A DNA stretch of 29,230 bases from Priapulus caudatus (GCF_000485595.1 NW_014577088.1:179049-208278); one strand, 5' to 3'; positions 9,351 through 20,328 are shown, counted from the stretch's first letter. A program made the numbers and translations. Notes: generated from the letters alone by a model not told the origin.

Positions 9351-10820
9351 TAATAATATTTTAAATATTATATTGTAATAATGTTTAAAATTATAATAAC
9401 CCTTTTACTTAAATCTTTGATACGGCCCTGAACTAATTTGAAGATCTTATTCTCTGTGTTAACCTGTATATTATGTATGTTAACACACAAACACACGTAC
9501 ACATAGGCGAAGCAAATTTTGTCGAAGTTCTCTCCCAAGCAATGTCAATGATGCATCCGCAAGTGGAGCGAGTTACCATAGGAATGGTATACTATATTGT
9601 GCGAGGGAGCGTAGCGATTTTTTATTTTGAAGTAGTGTCTATGTTATGTTTTACACTGAGTTTCGTTTAATACTCACATGCACAATACATACGGAAGAAG
9701 TACGGTGAAATACAAGTAAGGGCGATGAAGTACATGTACTGCTCCAACTTCCAAGAGTAAAGCGCAGTGGAAACTGGCAAATTAATTTCTTCAATTAACA
9801 CAAGTTTTATTTTTAACGCATAAAAGTGGCGTAATACCAGAACAAACGAATCACAAACTGTTTCCCCTGCTTTTCGCAATCTCCCTGCATGCAGATTACG
9901 GAAATGGGAATTTAAATGACTCGCTATCTAATGGACCCTTCGAACATTGCCAATTGTCCCCATTGGTGCGTTATTGGCATTATCACAAGCATTAACGTCA
10001 CTATGTCGACATTTGTTTATTATTACCACTCATCATCGTAATCACACCAATTATCATAATACGCACGATGATCATCGTCATTGTATAATTTCTATTATAC
10101 ATAAAACAACTAAACTGAGGGCAATACAAATACCATGGCTGCTTGCTCAGCACAAATGAAACTAGAAAATGACGTTGGGATGGAACACAGGTGCATTCTC
10201 CGGACGATTACATTTTTTAACTCGTCCTGAAAAACATGTAAACCTAAAAACAACAATTTTGAACATAATTAATGATGATGAAGAAATGTGGCATTGAGGT
10301 ACTCTAAATGTGGAAATTGGACCATTGCTCCTGTATATATAAGCCACAAGACTGGAAGCAACTCCGCCAAAAATTCCAAGTACCTAAAGTCTCACATGAT
10401 ACTCTTCTTTCTTAGGTTTAAAGTCTTATAATATCGGTTTTTTTATTGTGATCTAGTCAGGATGACCTCTGAAACTTTAACCACAACTCTAACCAAGTTT
10501 AAAGGGTAGGTATCATTTAATAACGTTTTAAAGGTTTTAGGTCATTGAATCCTTATTCCTTGACGAAACACACAACATATGATCAAGGAGACTCTAGATA
10601 CTAACTAATTTTAACCATATTTCCAAACAATTTGCCACTCGGCATTGAAATTACAACCATAAAAAAACTTTAACATGGAAGTTGGACGACGCTGTCGCCA
10701 CTACGATAAACAGTAACGCAAAAATTTGCTAATCATGTATGTATACAGTGTGAGTTAAAAAAAGGAAACCCAAATTCACCCCAAAATTTCTCAAAACCTA
10801 TCAAAGATATAATATAAAGT
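9351..10820. other. AT-rich intergenic DNA
   Basis: No gene is supported. The small frames at 9473-9670, 9667-9879, 9947-10159 and 10162-10347 have no recognisable motif, and several lack an ATG. A short imperfect CAT/TCA-rich patch lies at about 10020-10085. Confidence 0.5.
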
Positions 10821-10823
10821 CTA

Positions 10824-11480
10824 GCGCACACACCCGAGCAAAACACCCTGAACGTGGAGCAAAACGTGTTTCGCTCGATGTTCGTGGCTGTGTGCGGATT
10901 CCCGAAACAAAAAACATTGCTCAGCTGAGCGTGTTTTGCTGAACAAGCAATGTTTGATTCGCGGAACGTGTTTTCGCCTGAGCGTACGAGAAGAGAGAGA
11001 TAAAAATAACCGTTATATAGTTTTATTGTTTCTTACTAGTTTACGAATAATTCCATTCCATTGACATGTTTTGCCAAAATTACTGTGTGCAGTCATCCGT
11101 GACCGAATATGTATGAACAATGTACCATATGAAAGGTAAATAATTATACTATCAGTCCCTTATATCATCTTAAGCCTAGGCGCACACACCCGAGCAAACG
11201 GAAATTTTGTTTTCCAGCGTTTTCGCGTTCTGCTCGGCGAGCAAGCGCACACGCGCCACCCGACACACCACACAGCTGAGCAAAACATACAGAAACACTG
11301 CGGTACAGCGCCGCTGTCACATGACATCAAAAATGCCATCCAATGGCATCACTAATTTGTGTGTCATGTAATATTTTTCAAGGTATATTTGATTAGAGAC
11401 CAGTCTGTGCGCGTTTGCGCTGTTGTAGCAGAGAACGATTGACGCCACACACCGGAGCAAAACGTACGCTGACAGGCAAA
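10824..11480. mobile_element. Direct repeats of a CCGAGCAAA unit, probable transposon remnants
   Basis: GCGCACACACCCGAGCAAA occurs at 10824-10842 and again at 11180-11198 in the same orientation, and a diverged version (CCACACACCGGAGCAAAACG) at about 11444. Between them are related GAGCAAAACGTGTTTCGCTC and a short hairpin AACATTGCT ... AGCAATGTT near 10914-10955. This looks like nested or tandem copies of a DNA-transposon end. No transposase is visible. Confidence 0.45.
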
Positions 11481-11519
11481 GGCGTCGGTAAGCTAATAAA
11501 ATAGTGCGGCGGCTTTTGC

Positions 11520-11720
11520 AGTGGCGTACGCGCAGGATTTTCTAAATGGGGGTAGGCTAGGGGCACGGGCGAAGGGGGGTCTGGGGGGCTCTCCCCAGCG
11601 GAATTTTTTGAATTAGCACCTGCCTCAGATTGCGTTTTCTGGCCGCGAGCATGGGGGGTCCGGACGCCTGGACCCCCCCTGCCTCTGTCACACGCCCGCT
11701 GGAACTGTAGACTGATTACG
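11520..11720. repeat. GGGGTCC-rich interspersed repeat
   Basis: Contains GTGGCGTACGCGCAGGATTT, a G-rich GGGGGGTCTGGGGGGCTC patch, GGAATTTTTTGAATTAGCAC, and GGGGGGTCCGGACGCCTGGA followed by a C run. The GTACGCAGGATTTT...GGGGGTCC...GGACCCCCC style is, to my recollection, a widespread interspersed repeat of marine invertebrates. The frame at 11393-11830 (minus strand) is a by-product. Confidence 0.5.
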
Positions 11721-11901
11721 GTGTGCGCTTTGCACTGACGGGTTGGGGGTCCGGGGGTAGATTCAATGGATTCAATCAAAGCTGCGTACGCAAAATTATT
11801 TTTGGCGTAAATCTTTGTGTGCGTACGCAATCGGAGCGTTGCTTAAGTTGCGATTTATCAACGCAGTTATTTAGTAAATTGCGTACGCATTTCGCGTACG
11901 C
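11524..11901. repeat. Cluster of five GCGTACGC palindromes
   Basis: Perfect copies of the 8-bp palindrome GCGTACGC start at 11524, 11784, 11821, 11881 and 11894. Looser relatives (ACGTACGC near 11463, TTGCGTAGCG near 11970) flank them. They probably mark repeated ends of small mobile elements. Confidence 0.7.
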
Positions 11902-11994
11902 CAAAGCGAAGGACCGTTTTAGGTGGTGGGGGGCGATTCATAAAGGAGAGCTAAAATTTTACGTAAACCTTTGCGTAGCGGAGTGTGTATGTGT

Positions 11995-12076
11995 CAGAGA
12001 GAGAGAGAGAGAGAGAGAGAGACGAGAGAGAGAGAGAGAGAGGTGAGTGCGCGCGCGCGGCGCAGGCGCGGTGTGG

Positions 12077-12135
<59 letters not shown>

Positions 12136-12197
12136 GAGAGAGAGAGAGAGAGGCGGTGTGGCGTGTTTGTGTTTGTTGTATGTGCGCAAGAGAGGAG

Positions 12198-12234
<37 letters not shown>

Positions 12235-12438
12235 GGAGAGGGAGGGAATGGAGGGGGGTATGTGAGGGAGAAAGAGAAGAGATAGAGAAGAGAAGAGAGA
12301 GAGAGAGAAATAGAAGGCGCGCGAGGCGAGAGAAGAGAGAGAAAGTAGAGAGAGAGAGAAATAGAGGCGCGAGCGAGAGAGAGAGAGAAGAGAGAGAGAG
12401 AAGAGAGGCGCGCGAGCGAGGAGAGAGAGGAGAGAGAG

Positions 12439-12469
<31 letters not shown>

Positions 12470-12579
12470 GCGAGAGACTTGAAACAGAGAAGTGTGTGTG
12501 CGCGCGCGCGCGGTGGGTGTGTGAGAGTAGAGAGAGAGAGAGAGAGAGAGAGCTGTGCGTGATTGTGCTGTGGCTGTGG

Positions 12580-12613
<34 letters not shown>

Positions 12614-12735
12614 CTGTGTGTGTAGTGTGTGTGTGTGTGTGTGCTGTGTGTGTTGTGCGTGCGTGCAGTGCCGTGCGTGGTGGCGTGCGTGAGAGTAGAG
12701 AGAGAGTGTGTGGCGTGTTTGTGGCTGTGTGTGTT
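11995..12735. repeat. Compound GA / GT microsatellite block
   Basis: GA runs alternate with GT runs (GT about 12077-12127 and 12583-12611) and GCGC-containing interruptions over about 740 bp. All long frames here translate to Arg-Glu, Cys-Val, Ser-Leu or Thr-His runs and are artefacts. Confidence 0.95.
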
Positions 12736-13860
12736 TGTTTAGTGAATGCAATAGTAGCTTATTCGCATACTATCGTACCTACAGACAGTCGACAAACGTG
12801 CATAGGCCTACACTAGGGCTATTAATAGAAAAGCTTGCTTTGATAGCAAGAGTAGGTGCGTACGAAATCGGTGAATTCTGAATGCTCACGATGTAAACAA
12901 ACGTCAAAGTCTAGTGAACATTAATTATGTGGTTGCGTGGCAATGCCAAATTCGTGCCCAATCTACGAATCTGCAATGAAGACCTGTGTCTTAGCCTCAT
13001 TGAACTGTAGCACCTAAACTCACGCTGATAAAGCCTGTATGGTAAAGTCGGGATCGCTCTTACCTCTTCTTACTTCTTTCTTTCTTTTTTCTCTCTTTTT
13101 TGAATCTCAGGGGGATATTTGTAGGCAGGCCTGATCCCCGCTGCCTTCAAGAGGGCAGTGGGGATGCCATCGCCTACCCCGCCCCCTGCCGGATTTACGG
13201 CCGTGTTAGTGAACTGCGGTGGCGCTGCGCAAGCGTAAGTGCAGCGCGTAGCGCTGGGGCAGCGGAGCGGAGGGCGGGACGCGGGTGCTGCAGAGGGGGA
13301 CACGAGGGTTTTGAGGGACACCCGCGCTCGAGTGTTGAACAGGAAAATAAAAATAACGGCCTAATAACATACGCATATTCATTGGCCACATTTTTCTGTA
13401 TTATATGCATATTTGTACTTGTTGTGTGTTTCATTAAAATGGCAGTATGATTTTGTCAGAAGAAAAATTTGTCATCATACATTGCGCTTGGTAGCTCACA
13501 TTCATTATCTGGGCTTAATAAGGCCGACTTGAGTCTCTTGCAACAGTATCGCTTCCGCCCACCGCGCACACCGCCGACCGATGCCAGAATACCGCAGTGC
13601 CAGAATATGGGGGGACGCCTGACGCGCTCGACCCCGGGCAAAGCATGCTCGTCTCATCTAGTAACGCACGGACGGCATGCTGCGCCTGCCACTAACATCA
13701 GGCAGGTCAGACGGGGAGCAGAGGAAATCGTGTGCCAGAGTTCTGCGATCATAAGAATTTTTATAGGGCTAGCAGCGTGACCTGACGGCTGCATCTGACG
13801 CCTGGTCTTCCGCTTATAGGGCCTAGATTTAGCACAAGAAGATCTACACGTACTATACAT
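12736..13860. other. Intergenic, GC-richer in part, no recognised gene
   Basis: A CT-rich patch lies at 13070-13100. A hairpin-capable CCCCGCTGCC ... GGGCAGTGGGG segment lies at about 13136-13164 in a locally GC-rich stretch (13110-13335). Frames at 13100-13450, 13469-13780 and on the minus strand show no family signature. Confidence 0.5.
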
Positions 13861-13861
13861 G

Positions 13862-13910
13862 ATATCAAGAGCTAATCAATACCTTAAAGGTATTATTAGC
13901 TCTTGGGATA
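13862..13910. repeat. Hairpin, ATCAAGAG family, copy 3
   Basis: ATATCAAGAGCTAATCAATA followed by CCTT pairs with AAGGTATTATTAGCTCTTGG, with one internal mismatch and a two-base bulge next to the terminal ATAT. There is almost no loop. The AAGAGCTAAT stem is the same as at 1278. Confidence 0.8.
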
Positions 13911-14057
13911 TATATATGTAACCGGCCCAAAAGACGGGTCTATAAAGTTATTGGAAAGATTTGGTTCACGGAAATTCTATGCGCCGGTTAAAAAAGTTGG
14001 CCCGGCGGTCGGCCGCGGCTGGCCTGCGGCAGTTGCCAGCGCCCTTCGCGGCTCGAG

Positions 14058-14082
14058 NNNNNNNNNNNNNNNNNNNNNNNNN
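14058..14082. other. Assembly gap (25 N)
   Basis: Twenty-five N residues separate a GC-rich segment (13990-14057) from the TAGG microsatellite. The true gap length is unknown, and order and orientation across it rest on the assembly. Confidence 1.
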
Positions 14083-14283
14083 ATATGTAGGTAGGTGGAG
14101 TAGGTAGGATGTGAGGTAGGTAGGGTAGGTAGGTGGTAGGTTTGGTATGTAGGAGGTATGTAGGTAGGTAGGTAGGTAGGTAGGTAGTAGGTAGGTAGGT
14201 AGGTAGGTAGTAGGTAGGTAGGTAGGGTAGGTAGTGTAGGTAGGTAGGTAAGGTAGGTAGTAGGTAGTAGGTAGAGTAGCGTA
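14083..14283. repeat. TAGG microsatellite
   Basis: Imperfect TAGG units with one-base interruptions. It is the complement of the CCTA tract at about 24893-25095 and occupies the equivalent position next to the duplicated flank. Confidence 0.95.
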
Positions 14284-15490
14284 GATGGTTAATGTCTTAT
14301 TTTGTGTGAAGTTTAGGGCTATGTAAATTGAGTGGTGTGCATACGTTACTGATTTACTTGAGTACGTGTTTGTTACTGATCTCGTCATATAAAGAAAAAC
14401 AAGCCATTATTTTGCCTCTGTGGGTATGAGCTTAAGCACAACATTTGCTATACTAAAAAAAAAAAAAATAATGAGATGGTGTGCGGAAACACCTTGGAAG
14501 GGAGCACGATGTATTATTTGGAAAATGCAGCAAAGACACTGTGGTCGCGGAGATTCATAGCACTGATCAGGTAACTGGAATGCAGTTTTTTTGCTGAGCG
14601 CCAAACTAGTTTCGCTCGGCACTAAATGTATACATAGCTGCACCTTATTTTAATACACGTCGCAGTTTCGGGAAACTCACCCACACCGTGAAGCAAGCAC
14701 ATCAACACATCACAATACGACAAATATGCTAACGTATAAAATGCCACTTTATAAACATCGCACCTAATAATTTCATAGTAATAATAATTAATAGGTAAAT
14801 TTTAAATAGGTATAAGTTTAATTCCGCAACTAAAACACGGCTATAGGCTATACTAACTGATACAGTAAGGGTAAATGTCCACAACGCATACGGCTACAGT
14901 CTACCCGAAAGCAAATTGAGCGCCCAGCAACTTGTTATATCTATATGTCTGCGAGCCCCATGCATGCAATGCACTAAACCACACGTTTACTCAAGGTCAT
15001 TGTGTGCTTGGCAGGCCGTTATAATGTTGTCATCGCGATTAGGCCTCAATTTGTCGTCGAGCGCAACTTACATTCACTTAATGTAATTGGAAAGTCACGT
15101 ACAACCTTACACACTGAAATCACTTTTCTTTTCTTTCTTCTGATTGCCCTTTTCTGAGCAAAGTCAGCAAACAGGCAACAGCAGGTATAGTCTAGTCCAT
15201 AGTCATAGTCATACTATAGTCTAGGTCATAGACTAGTCGATGCAGTGCCGAACCTTTGCCCCTTTATACTGCGCACGATTTAGCCGCTTCTGAAGCGGGA
15301 TAACTTAATTTAGCTCGGATAAGTCGTTTTATACTGCGCACGACTTATTAGCCGCTTCTGAAGCTGGATAACTTTAGTCTGGATAAAGTGTTTTATACTG
15401 CCGTTCTCGACCACCGAGTTGCATGCGAGACCGGAGTAATGTCATCGTAACGTAAACCTCACGTAACAACACTTGAGTTCACGTCACGTC
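14284..15490. repeat. Left arm of a ~1.2-kb long-range inverted repeat
   Basis: This segment is the reverse complement of 23661-24892, ending in the sub-terminal part of the Harbinger element. Matching landmarks include CCATTATTTTGCCTCTGTGG, GCACGATGTATTATTTGG, GTGAAGCAAGCACATCA, TGGAAAGTCACGTACAACCT and GCATGCGAGACCGG. The copies differ by substitutions, many one-base indels, and a 12-base segment present only on the right. The open frame found in the right copy is broken here. Confidence 0.9.
15256..15490 (-). mobile_element. Truncated end of the Harbinger-type element (inverted copy)
   Basis: Two tandem units of about 65 bp carry TTTATACTG, a GCTTCTGAAGC palindrome, GGATAACTT and TAGCTCGG, matching the terminal region at 23661-23904 in complement. 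The outer flank AACCTTTGCCCC corresponds to GGGGCATAGGTT on the right, so this is a copy of the same insertion and not an independent one. The element is cut off at about 15490, next to the MITE. Confidence 0.75.
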
Positions 15491-15513
15491 TATGGCAGAC
15501 GCGAGGTGGACAT

Positions 15514-15690
15514 AAATGGTATTTAGTGACAGTCATATATTCGAATTAATGTCTTATCATATATTTTATTTAGTGATAGTCATTAAATCAACCAATCAGA
15601 TACAAGCTTATTTTTTCTCAGCCAATCATAGGCATGGAATTATTGTCAAACACTAAATGATTTAATGATAGACACTAAATGATTTATACC
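15514..15690. mobile_element. Small MITE with TTTAGTG-type inverted ends
   Basis: The left end ATAAATGGTATTTAGTGACA matches, in complement, the right end ATAAATCATTTAGTGTCTAT with a 2-base gap. A second ATTTAGTGATAGTCATTAAA lies inside, and two internal CCAATCA motifs are in direct orientation. Size is about 175 bp with no coding capacity. It sits exactly at the junction between the inverted arm and block D1 and is absent from the right-hand copy. Confidence 0.55.
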
Positions 15691-16826
15691 TACCTACCTA
15701 CCTTACTACCTCGTTACCTACCCACCTCCCCGCCTCCCTCCCTCCCAACCTACCTCCCTACCCGCCAGCCTACCATGAGACAGGTTCTTACATAGAAACA
15801 AGCTTTATACGCGAACATTTCACTGCAACTATTGTTTGCAATTATAATTTTAATATTGCAAAGATTGTTTTATTATACACTTTCTAACATCATATATAAA
15901 TTCCATTTAAAGTTTATACGAACGGAAATTGTAAACTGGAATTGTAAAATTATCAATATTTATATAATAGATGCATGCATGTTCAAATGATTTCATAACA
16001 GTGTTACAGGAACTTTATTGTTTGAAATAACTAGGTCCATTAAAGGACCTATATGTGTTTCCAATCGTTTTTTTGGGGGGGAGCCAAAAAGGTAGTACGT
16101 GTAAAGCAAGTACGTGAATATGCAAATACATTTACGTATTTGCAACGGTATAATGCAACGCAGAGCACATGCAGCTATTCTGGGAGTAAAGTAGAAATAT
16201 TGTAATTTTCAATGTAAATTATTCCCACTTGTGCAAATGGTATAAAACTCATATCTCGTTCTTGACGTTCATAACCCGTAAAATAAATATATAAGTTATT
16301 CCTAATAGATAGCCTAAATTCACCAATTTAGTAAAAATATGCAGTAGATACGCGAGCCAAGTTCGAGGTAGATATGACTTATTATAATTCAAATATTAAT
16401 TCTATAGTCATCTAATAACCCAATAGTCGATTCGTTACTTAAAAAGGTACTGTGGAACTTGCGCAACAGATGGCATTGTGTTGGTGTGACCTTCATTAAA
16501 GATGCAAGTCTTTGGGAATAAATGTAGAAAATTGACAATTTAACTTTACGAGAATTTGAGATTGATGGATTCAGCTGGTATCGTGATAATAGCTTATTTT
16601 CCATGCAGCCATGCAGTCATCGGGGTACTGCATGAGTTCATGTATATAGATGCTTACAACCGTAATCGCACCAAGGGAAGAAATTGCTTTTGATTATCGG
16701 ATAGATACAGGGAAAATTTTGTAAATGAAATAGAATCTGAAACGTGATATAGCAATGAGATCGAGTTGGAATAAAGTTAAATAGAAATGTGTGATCAATA
16801 ACTTGTGCATATGTGCATAGCTTGGC

Positions 16827-16834
16827 GCGCGCGC

Positions 16835-16914
<80 letters not shown>
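16827..16914. repeat. GCGC / GCGT / GT microsatellite
   Basis: A GCGC start, a GTGC-repeat middle and a pure GT tail (about 16866-16912). The equivalent part of D2 (about 26272-26360) is shorter and interrupted. Confidence 0.95.
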
Positions 16915-16917
<3 letters not shown>

Positions 16918-16971
16918 CGCCCATGCGTGTGTGTATGTGTACGTGTGTTACAGCTATAGGGCGTACGTGCG

Positions 16972-17110
16972 AGTAAGATATTATCAGGAGTGTATCAAAA
17001 TGTGTGGTTTGATACACTCCTCACACACATCACTCCTTTTGATACACTCCTGATATTATCAGGAGTAAGATAATATAGAATTCTATATTATCTTACTCCT
17101 GATATTATGT
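16972..17110. repeat. Compound hairpin with ATCAGGAG termini
   Basis: ATCAGGAGTGTATCAAAA (16983-17000) can pair with the inner arm at 17008-17021 (14 bp) or with TTTTGATACACTCCTGAT at 17037-17054 (18 bp). Immediately downstream, 17058-17103 is a perfect 46-bp palindrome that also starts ATCAGGAG and ends CTCCTGAT. The pairings are read directly. The equivalent D2 region (about 26436-26580) is degenerate. Confidence 0.9.
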
Positions 17111-17514
17111 TGCTAAATGAAAGTGATGCAAGCTAAAACATTCTCGAGTGCATCACTGGTAGTCATCGAACACTCATGGAATAGAAAGCATGCGCGTTAA
17201 GATAAAATTGTAGAATAATTATGACATGTTCACCGTGGCCATGCATGTCGGTTTGTACAAGGGCCGTGAATAACAAGTGTCTTATAATTAGAGGAACTAA
17301 GCATTTACTTAATTAGCCATGCACGTAAAATAGCACTTGATCATCGATATGTCTTGTTGCATGCCACCTGTGTTGCATGTTGGTTATCTTATTGAACATT
17401 TCTTGCAGAAATATAGAGAATCTAAGCAATTTCCTCGGTGTTGTGCAGAATTATTTGAAATATAGAAAGCTCTTGATTATATTGGGATATTTCTACTTGA
17501 ATACACAAAGGTTT

Positions 17515-17625
17515 TGCAAAAATTTTCACAAATTGTCGCCGACGACAATTTGTGCAGGGACGACGATTTTTGGTCACCGAGGTTGCGCAGCTTCACTGGC
17601 GACGTTAGATTGCGCGCATCAAGGT
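17515..17625. mobile_element. MITE-like remnant with ACAAATTGTCGCC palindrome
   Basis: CACAAATTGTCG-CCGA-CGACAATTTGTG is a palindrome at about 17530-17557, followed by GGGACGACGATTTTTGG and CTTCACTGGCGACG. It matches the complement of 6430-6476 and the CACTGGCGAC motif near 6570. It begins where homology between D1 and D2 ends, so an insertion may mark that breakpoint. Confidence 0.5.
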
Positions 17626-17629
17626 ATGC

Positions 17630-19200
17630 TTCTCTTTCTATCTAGAGATGATGAAAACTACGCTTGCCTCCATCTGATTCAGACCTTCCGGCGCTGTTAC
17701 ATCACCATTACCGTGTCTTAATTGTTCGTGTGGCGCATTGAACTAAATCATTTTTATTTCATTTGTGTTTTTGTTTGTTTCCTTTATTGGTGAATTCGAT
17801 CAATGATTGCAGCTACAGGGGGATTTCCCTGATTGTATTTTCCATTGCAGGTTTGTTAGCTGTAAATCCATTGAGAGTCGGAATTCCTGCCCGTAAGCAT
17901 ATAGCTTTGTTGCTTAAACGATTTCGCTTCTGCTTAAATTGACTACGTCACGAATTTTCCATGGTAAAATTTGTAAAAAAAAAAATTGTCATTTTTTTAC
18001 ATTAAAAGTAAGAACTAACGTTACTAAATATATCCTCAAACTCTCACCTGATAAAAATGTTTTTACGTTGGTTAAATCTGCAAAAATCTAGACGATTTGG
18101 TAATTTCTGTTGTCTATAACACTATTCCCCCAGTACTGTTCAGATACTGGCATCTTTCTGTTTTTCACCGACAAATTTGGGCATATAAAGAAGGTATATA
18201 AGCATGAAAAGTAAACAGAAATACTAATTGTATTTTCATACATTTTATTTTGTACAAATAACACACAAATATACTACTTTATGGTGCTCAAAATTCGTGA
18301 CGTATAATCACTTTAAAGCTATAGCTGAGGAATGACCACTATAATTAATCTACTAATAATTTACGTAATGTTGTTTCAGACTCATGGTAGCTACAGTTGC
18401 TCACTACTTCGTACCTACTCTGGTGTTCGTAAAACGTTTAACCTTGCCGCATACTCCCTGCTTGGGCTTATAAATTAAATTACAGAAGACTATGTTCTTT
18501 TATCAAAAATCTGAGATTGAGTCCTTAGAACATGCAAGCAAGTATGTACACTCGTGTCGCGATTTTTAAATTGCAATGTCATTATGTCAGTGTCTGGTTG
18601 GATAATCAAATATAATACTTATAACATTTTCTAACGTCATGTTTTAAAATAGTGTCAATCTAGCGACAGTGTTTAGTTTTCTTTAGCATATAATAATATT
18701 CGAAAGATAAATTTATTCAATCATGGTCTTCTTTACCAATGTGATCCTATCCTTCTCCTCTCCTGCTCGTTTGTTTTGCTTTCAATCTCGCTCATTGTCT
18801 CCTATAAACATGTGTGCGTGCGTCGTGACGACGTTCGTGAGTTGGTGCGTGGTGGATGGTTGTCGTGTTGTTGTGATGTCCTTGTTTATCCGATCTGCAA
18901 CGTGGACCCTGTTAGTTATGATGCTGCCTAGCCGACTAGTTTGATTCAGGGATGCGTATGATTGTATGATGAAGCATTTATAGTAATTAATGAGTAATAA
19001 CGGTTAAATATAGGTTGACCTATATAAATATATTGTAACGTCTGGCGCGACGCTACACAGATGTGAGGAGGATAGGAGATGGGAGATAGGAGATAGATAG
19101 GGTAACGAACCAACGGAATAACGGGTACCTGGGAGCGCCTGATTCCACGTATAACTACTCCTATAAGATATGTTTTAATTCAGGTAAAATATTGCTCGCT
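17630..19200. other. AT-rich intergenic DNA
   Basis: No gene is supported. The frame 18723-18944 (+ strand) has an ATG but no family signature. Short GGAGATAGGAGAT-type repeats lie at about 19065-19100. Confidence 0.5.
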
Positions 19201-19205
19201 ATACA

Positions 19206-19206
19206 C

Positions 19207-19240
<34 letters not shown>

Positions 19241-19400
19241 CGTGCGTGCGTGCGTGCGTGCGTGTGTGTGTGTGTGTTAATGTGTGTATTAGATAAGCCC
19301 AGTGAGTGTGTATGTGCGTGTGCGTGTGCGCATGCGCGTGCGTGCGCGTGTGTGTGAGTATGTGCATGCGTATCTGCGTGCGCGCGCGTGCGCGTATGAT
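19206..19400. repeat. TA / GT / GCGT microsatellite
   Basis: A TA run (about 19206-19224) is followed by GT, GCGT and GCGC-rich alternating purine-pyrimidine units with interruptions. The frames on both strands are artefacts. Confidence 0.9.
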
Positions 19401-19587
19401 TTGTGGATTAGAAATCAGTGTGCTATTTCGCAGGTTGCGATAACCGGGTTGTTTCAGCTTGTCAAGCGGCGCGCGCGGCGCGGGACCGGCTCGTCGCGTC
19501 CGGCACGTCGATGAAGGCGCTCGCGCGTCGACCCCAGCACGCGACTTCCATCCCCACCGACCAGCACTACTAACACACGCTGAAACC

Positions 19588-19693
19588 ATGTATTCCACTA
19601 CTACTAACAAACCGCTAGACAAACTGAAGTCGTTCTGCGATCGGATGAAACGATTGCTGGACCCTGCGCCGACGGGTCGCGTCGCACCGCCAG
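19588..19693 (+). CDS. Candidate first coding exon, unknown product
   Basis: An ATG in the context GAAACCATGT opens a frame reading MYSTTTNKPLDKLKSFCDRM and then KRLLDPAPTGRVAPP. It ends at a splice-donor-like CCAG|GTAATC, leaving a phase-1 intron. Upstream (about 19441-19560) is a GC- and CpG-rich patch that could be a promoter or 5' UTR. LDKLKSFCDRMKRLL could form an amphipathic helix. I do not recognise the family and see no matching downstream exon in the right phase. Chance is a real alternative. Confidence 0.2.
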
Positions 19694-20039
19694 GTAATCA
19701 GTGTGCACTGACACGGTTGTCCAGCGCCTGATCATGATGTGATTGCTGCCACCCCTGCATGAACGCACGCATTTCCCATGCAGCAGTGGGCACGTAATTT
19801 CGCCCGGAGGCCAGCTGAGCCCGCGTAGGCTGGGTGTAGAACGAGGTCGGTTTCATAGCCCGACTTGTCGGTCTGAGATGGGCTGCATTCCCTGCGCAAC
19901 TTTGTTTGTCTGCTGTGAACGCTTTGAAGACGCGAGAGACAATGATTATACTCGACCGCGGGGCAAAGGGAAACGTCGCTTTCTTTGCCGACCGTACGAT
20001 TGGTGACGAACTTCGTGAATGGCGAAGCGTGTGAGCAAA
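19694..20039. other. GC-richer DNA, no recognised gene
   Basis: Open frames exist on both strands (19743-20006 + strand, 19732-20097 minus strand) without recognisable motifs. If the exon at 19588 is real, this would be intron. Confidence 0.4.
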
Positions 20040-20241
20040 TGAAACAGACACACACATATACACACACGCGCTGCGGCGCACACAACACACGACACACACA
20101 CTACACCATCCGCGCCACACACCACACACACACAAACACACACACACACACACACACATACACATTACATAGCCACACTGCGCGCGGCGCAACACACACA
20201 TGACACACATACACACACGCAGCGGCGCACACACACCACCA

Positions 20242-20325
<84 letters not shown>
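20040..20325. repeat. CA microsatellite block
   Basis: Interrupted CA repeats with GCGGCGCACAC inserts, ending in an uninterrupted CA run of about 75 bp (about 20250-20324). Minus-strand Cys-Val and plus-strand Thr-His frames are artefacts. Confidence 0.95.

Positions 20326-20328
<3 letters not shown>

Larger units (their letters stand above)
15688..17506 (+). repeat. Block D1, direct duplicate of 25100-27882
   Basis: Shared landmarks in the same orientation include TACCATGAGACAGGTTCTTA, AAACAAGCTTTATACGCGAA, TAATAGATGCATGCATGTTC, AAAATAAATATATAAG, the GT-rich tract, the compound hairpin and ATTATTTGAAATATAGAAAG. Homology ends at GAATACAC (17506; 27882 on the right). D1 lacks the ~0.9-kb insertion present in D2. 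No gene is recognised; the frame 16389-16604 has no family signature. Confidence 0.9.

Noticed and set aside
13110-13335. GC-rich segment as a tRNA, rRNA fragment or coding exon
   Set aside because: One hairpin is visible, but there is no tRNA cloverleaf or box sequence, no recognisable rRNA motif, and no family signature in any frame.
14083-14283. Possible telomeric repeat
   Set aside because: The unit is TAGG, not TTAGGG, it is interrupted, and it is internal to a duplicated block.
13966-14388. 140-codon minus-strand frame across the N gap
   Set aside because: It reads through unknown bases and a TAGG microsatellite, giving Tyr-Leu-Pro-Thr runs.
17377-17721. 114-codon plus-strand frame
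   Set aside because: It crosses the D1 boundary into the palindromic MITE-like segment and lacks any family signature; its first part is not kept open in D2.
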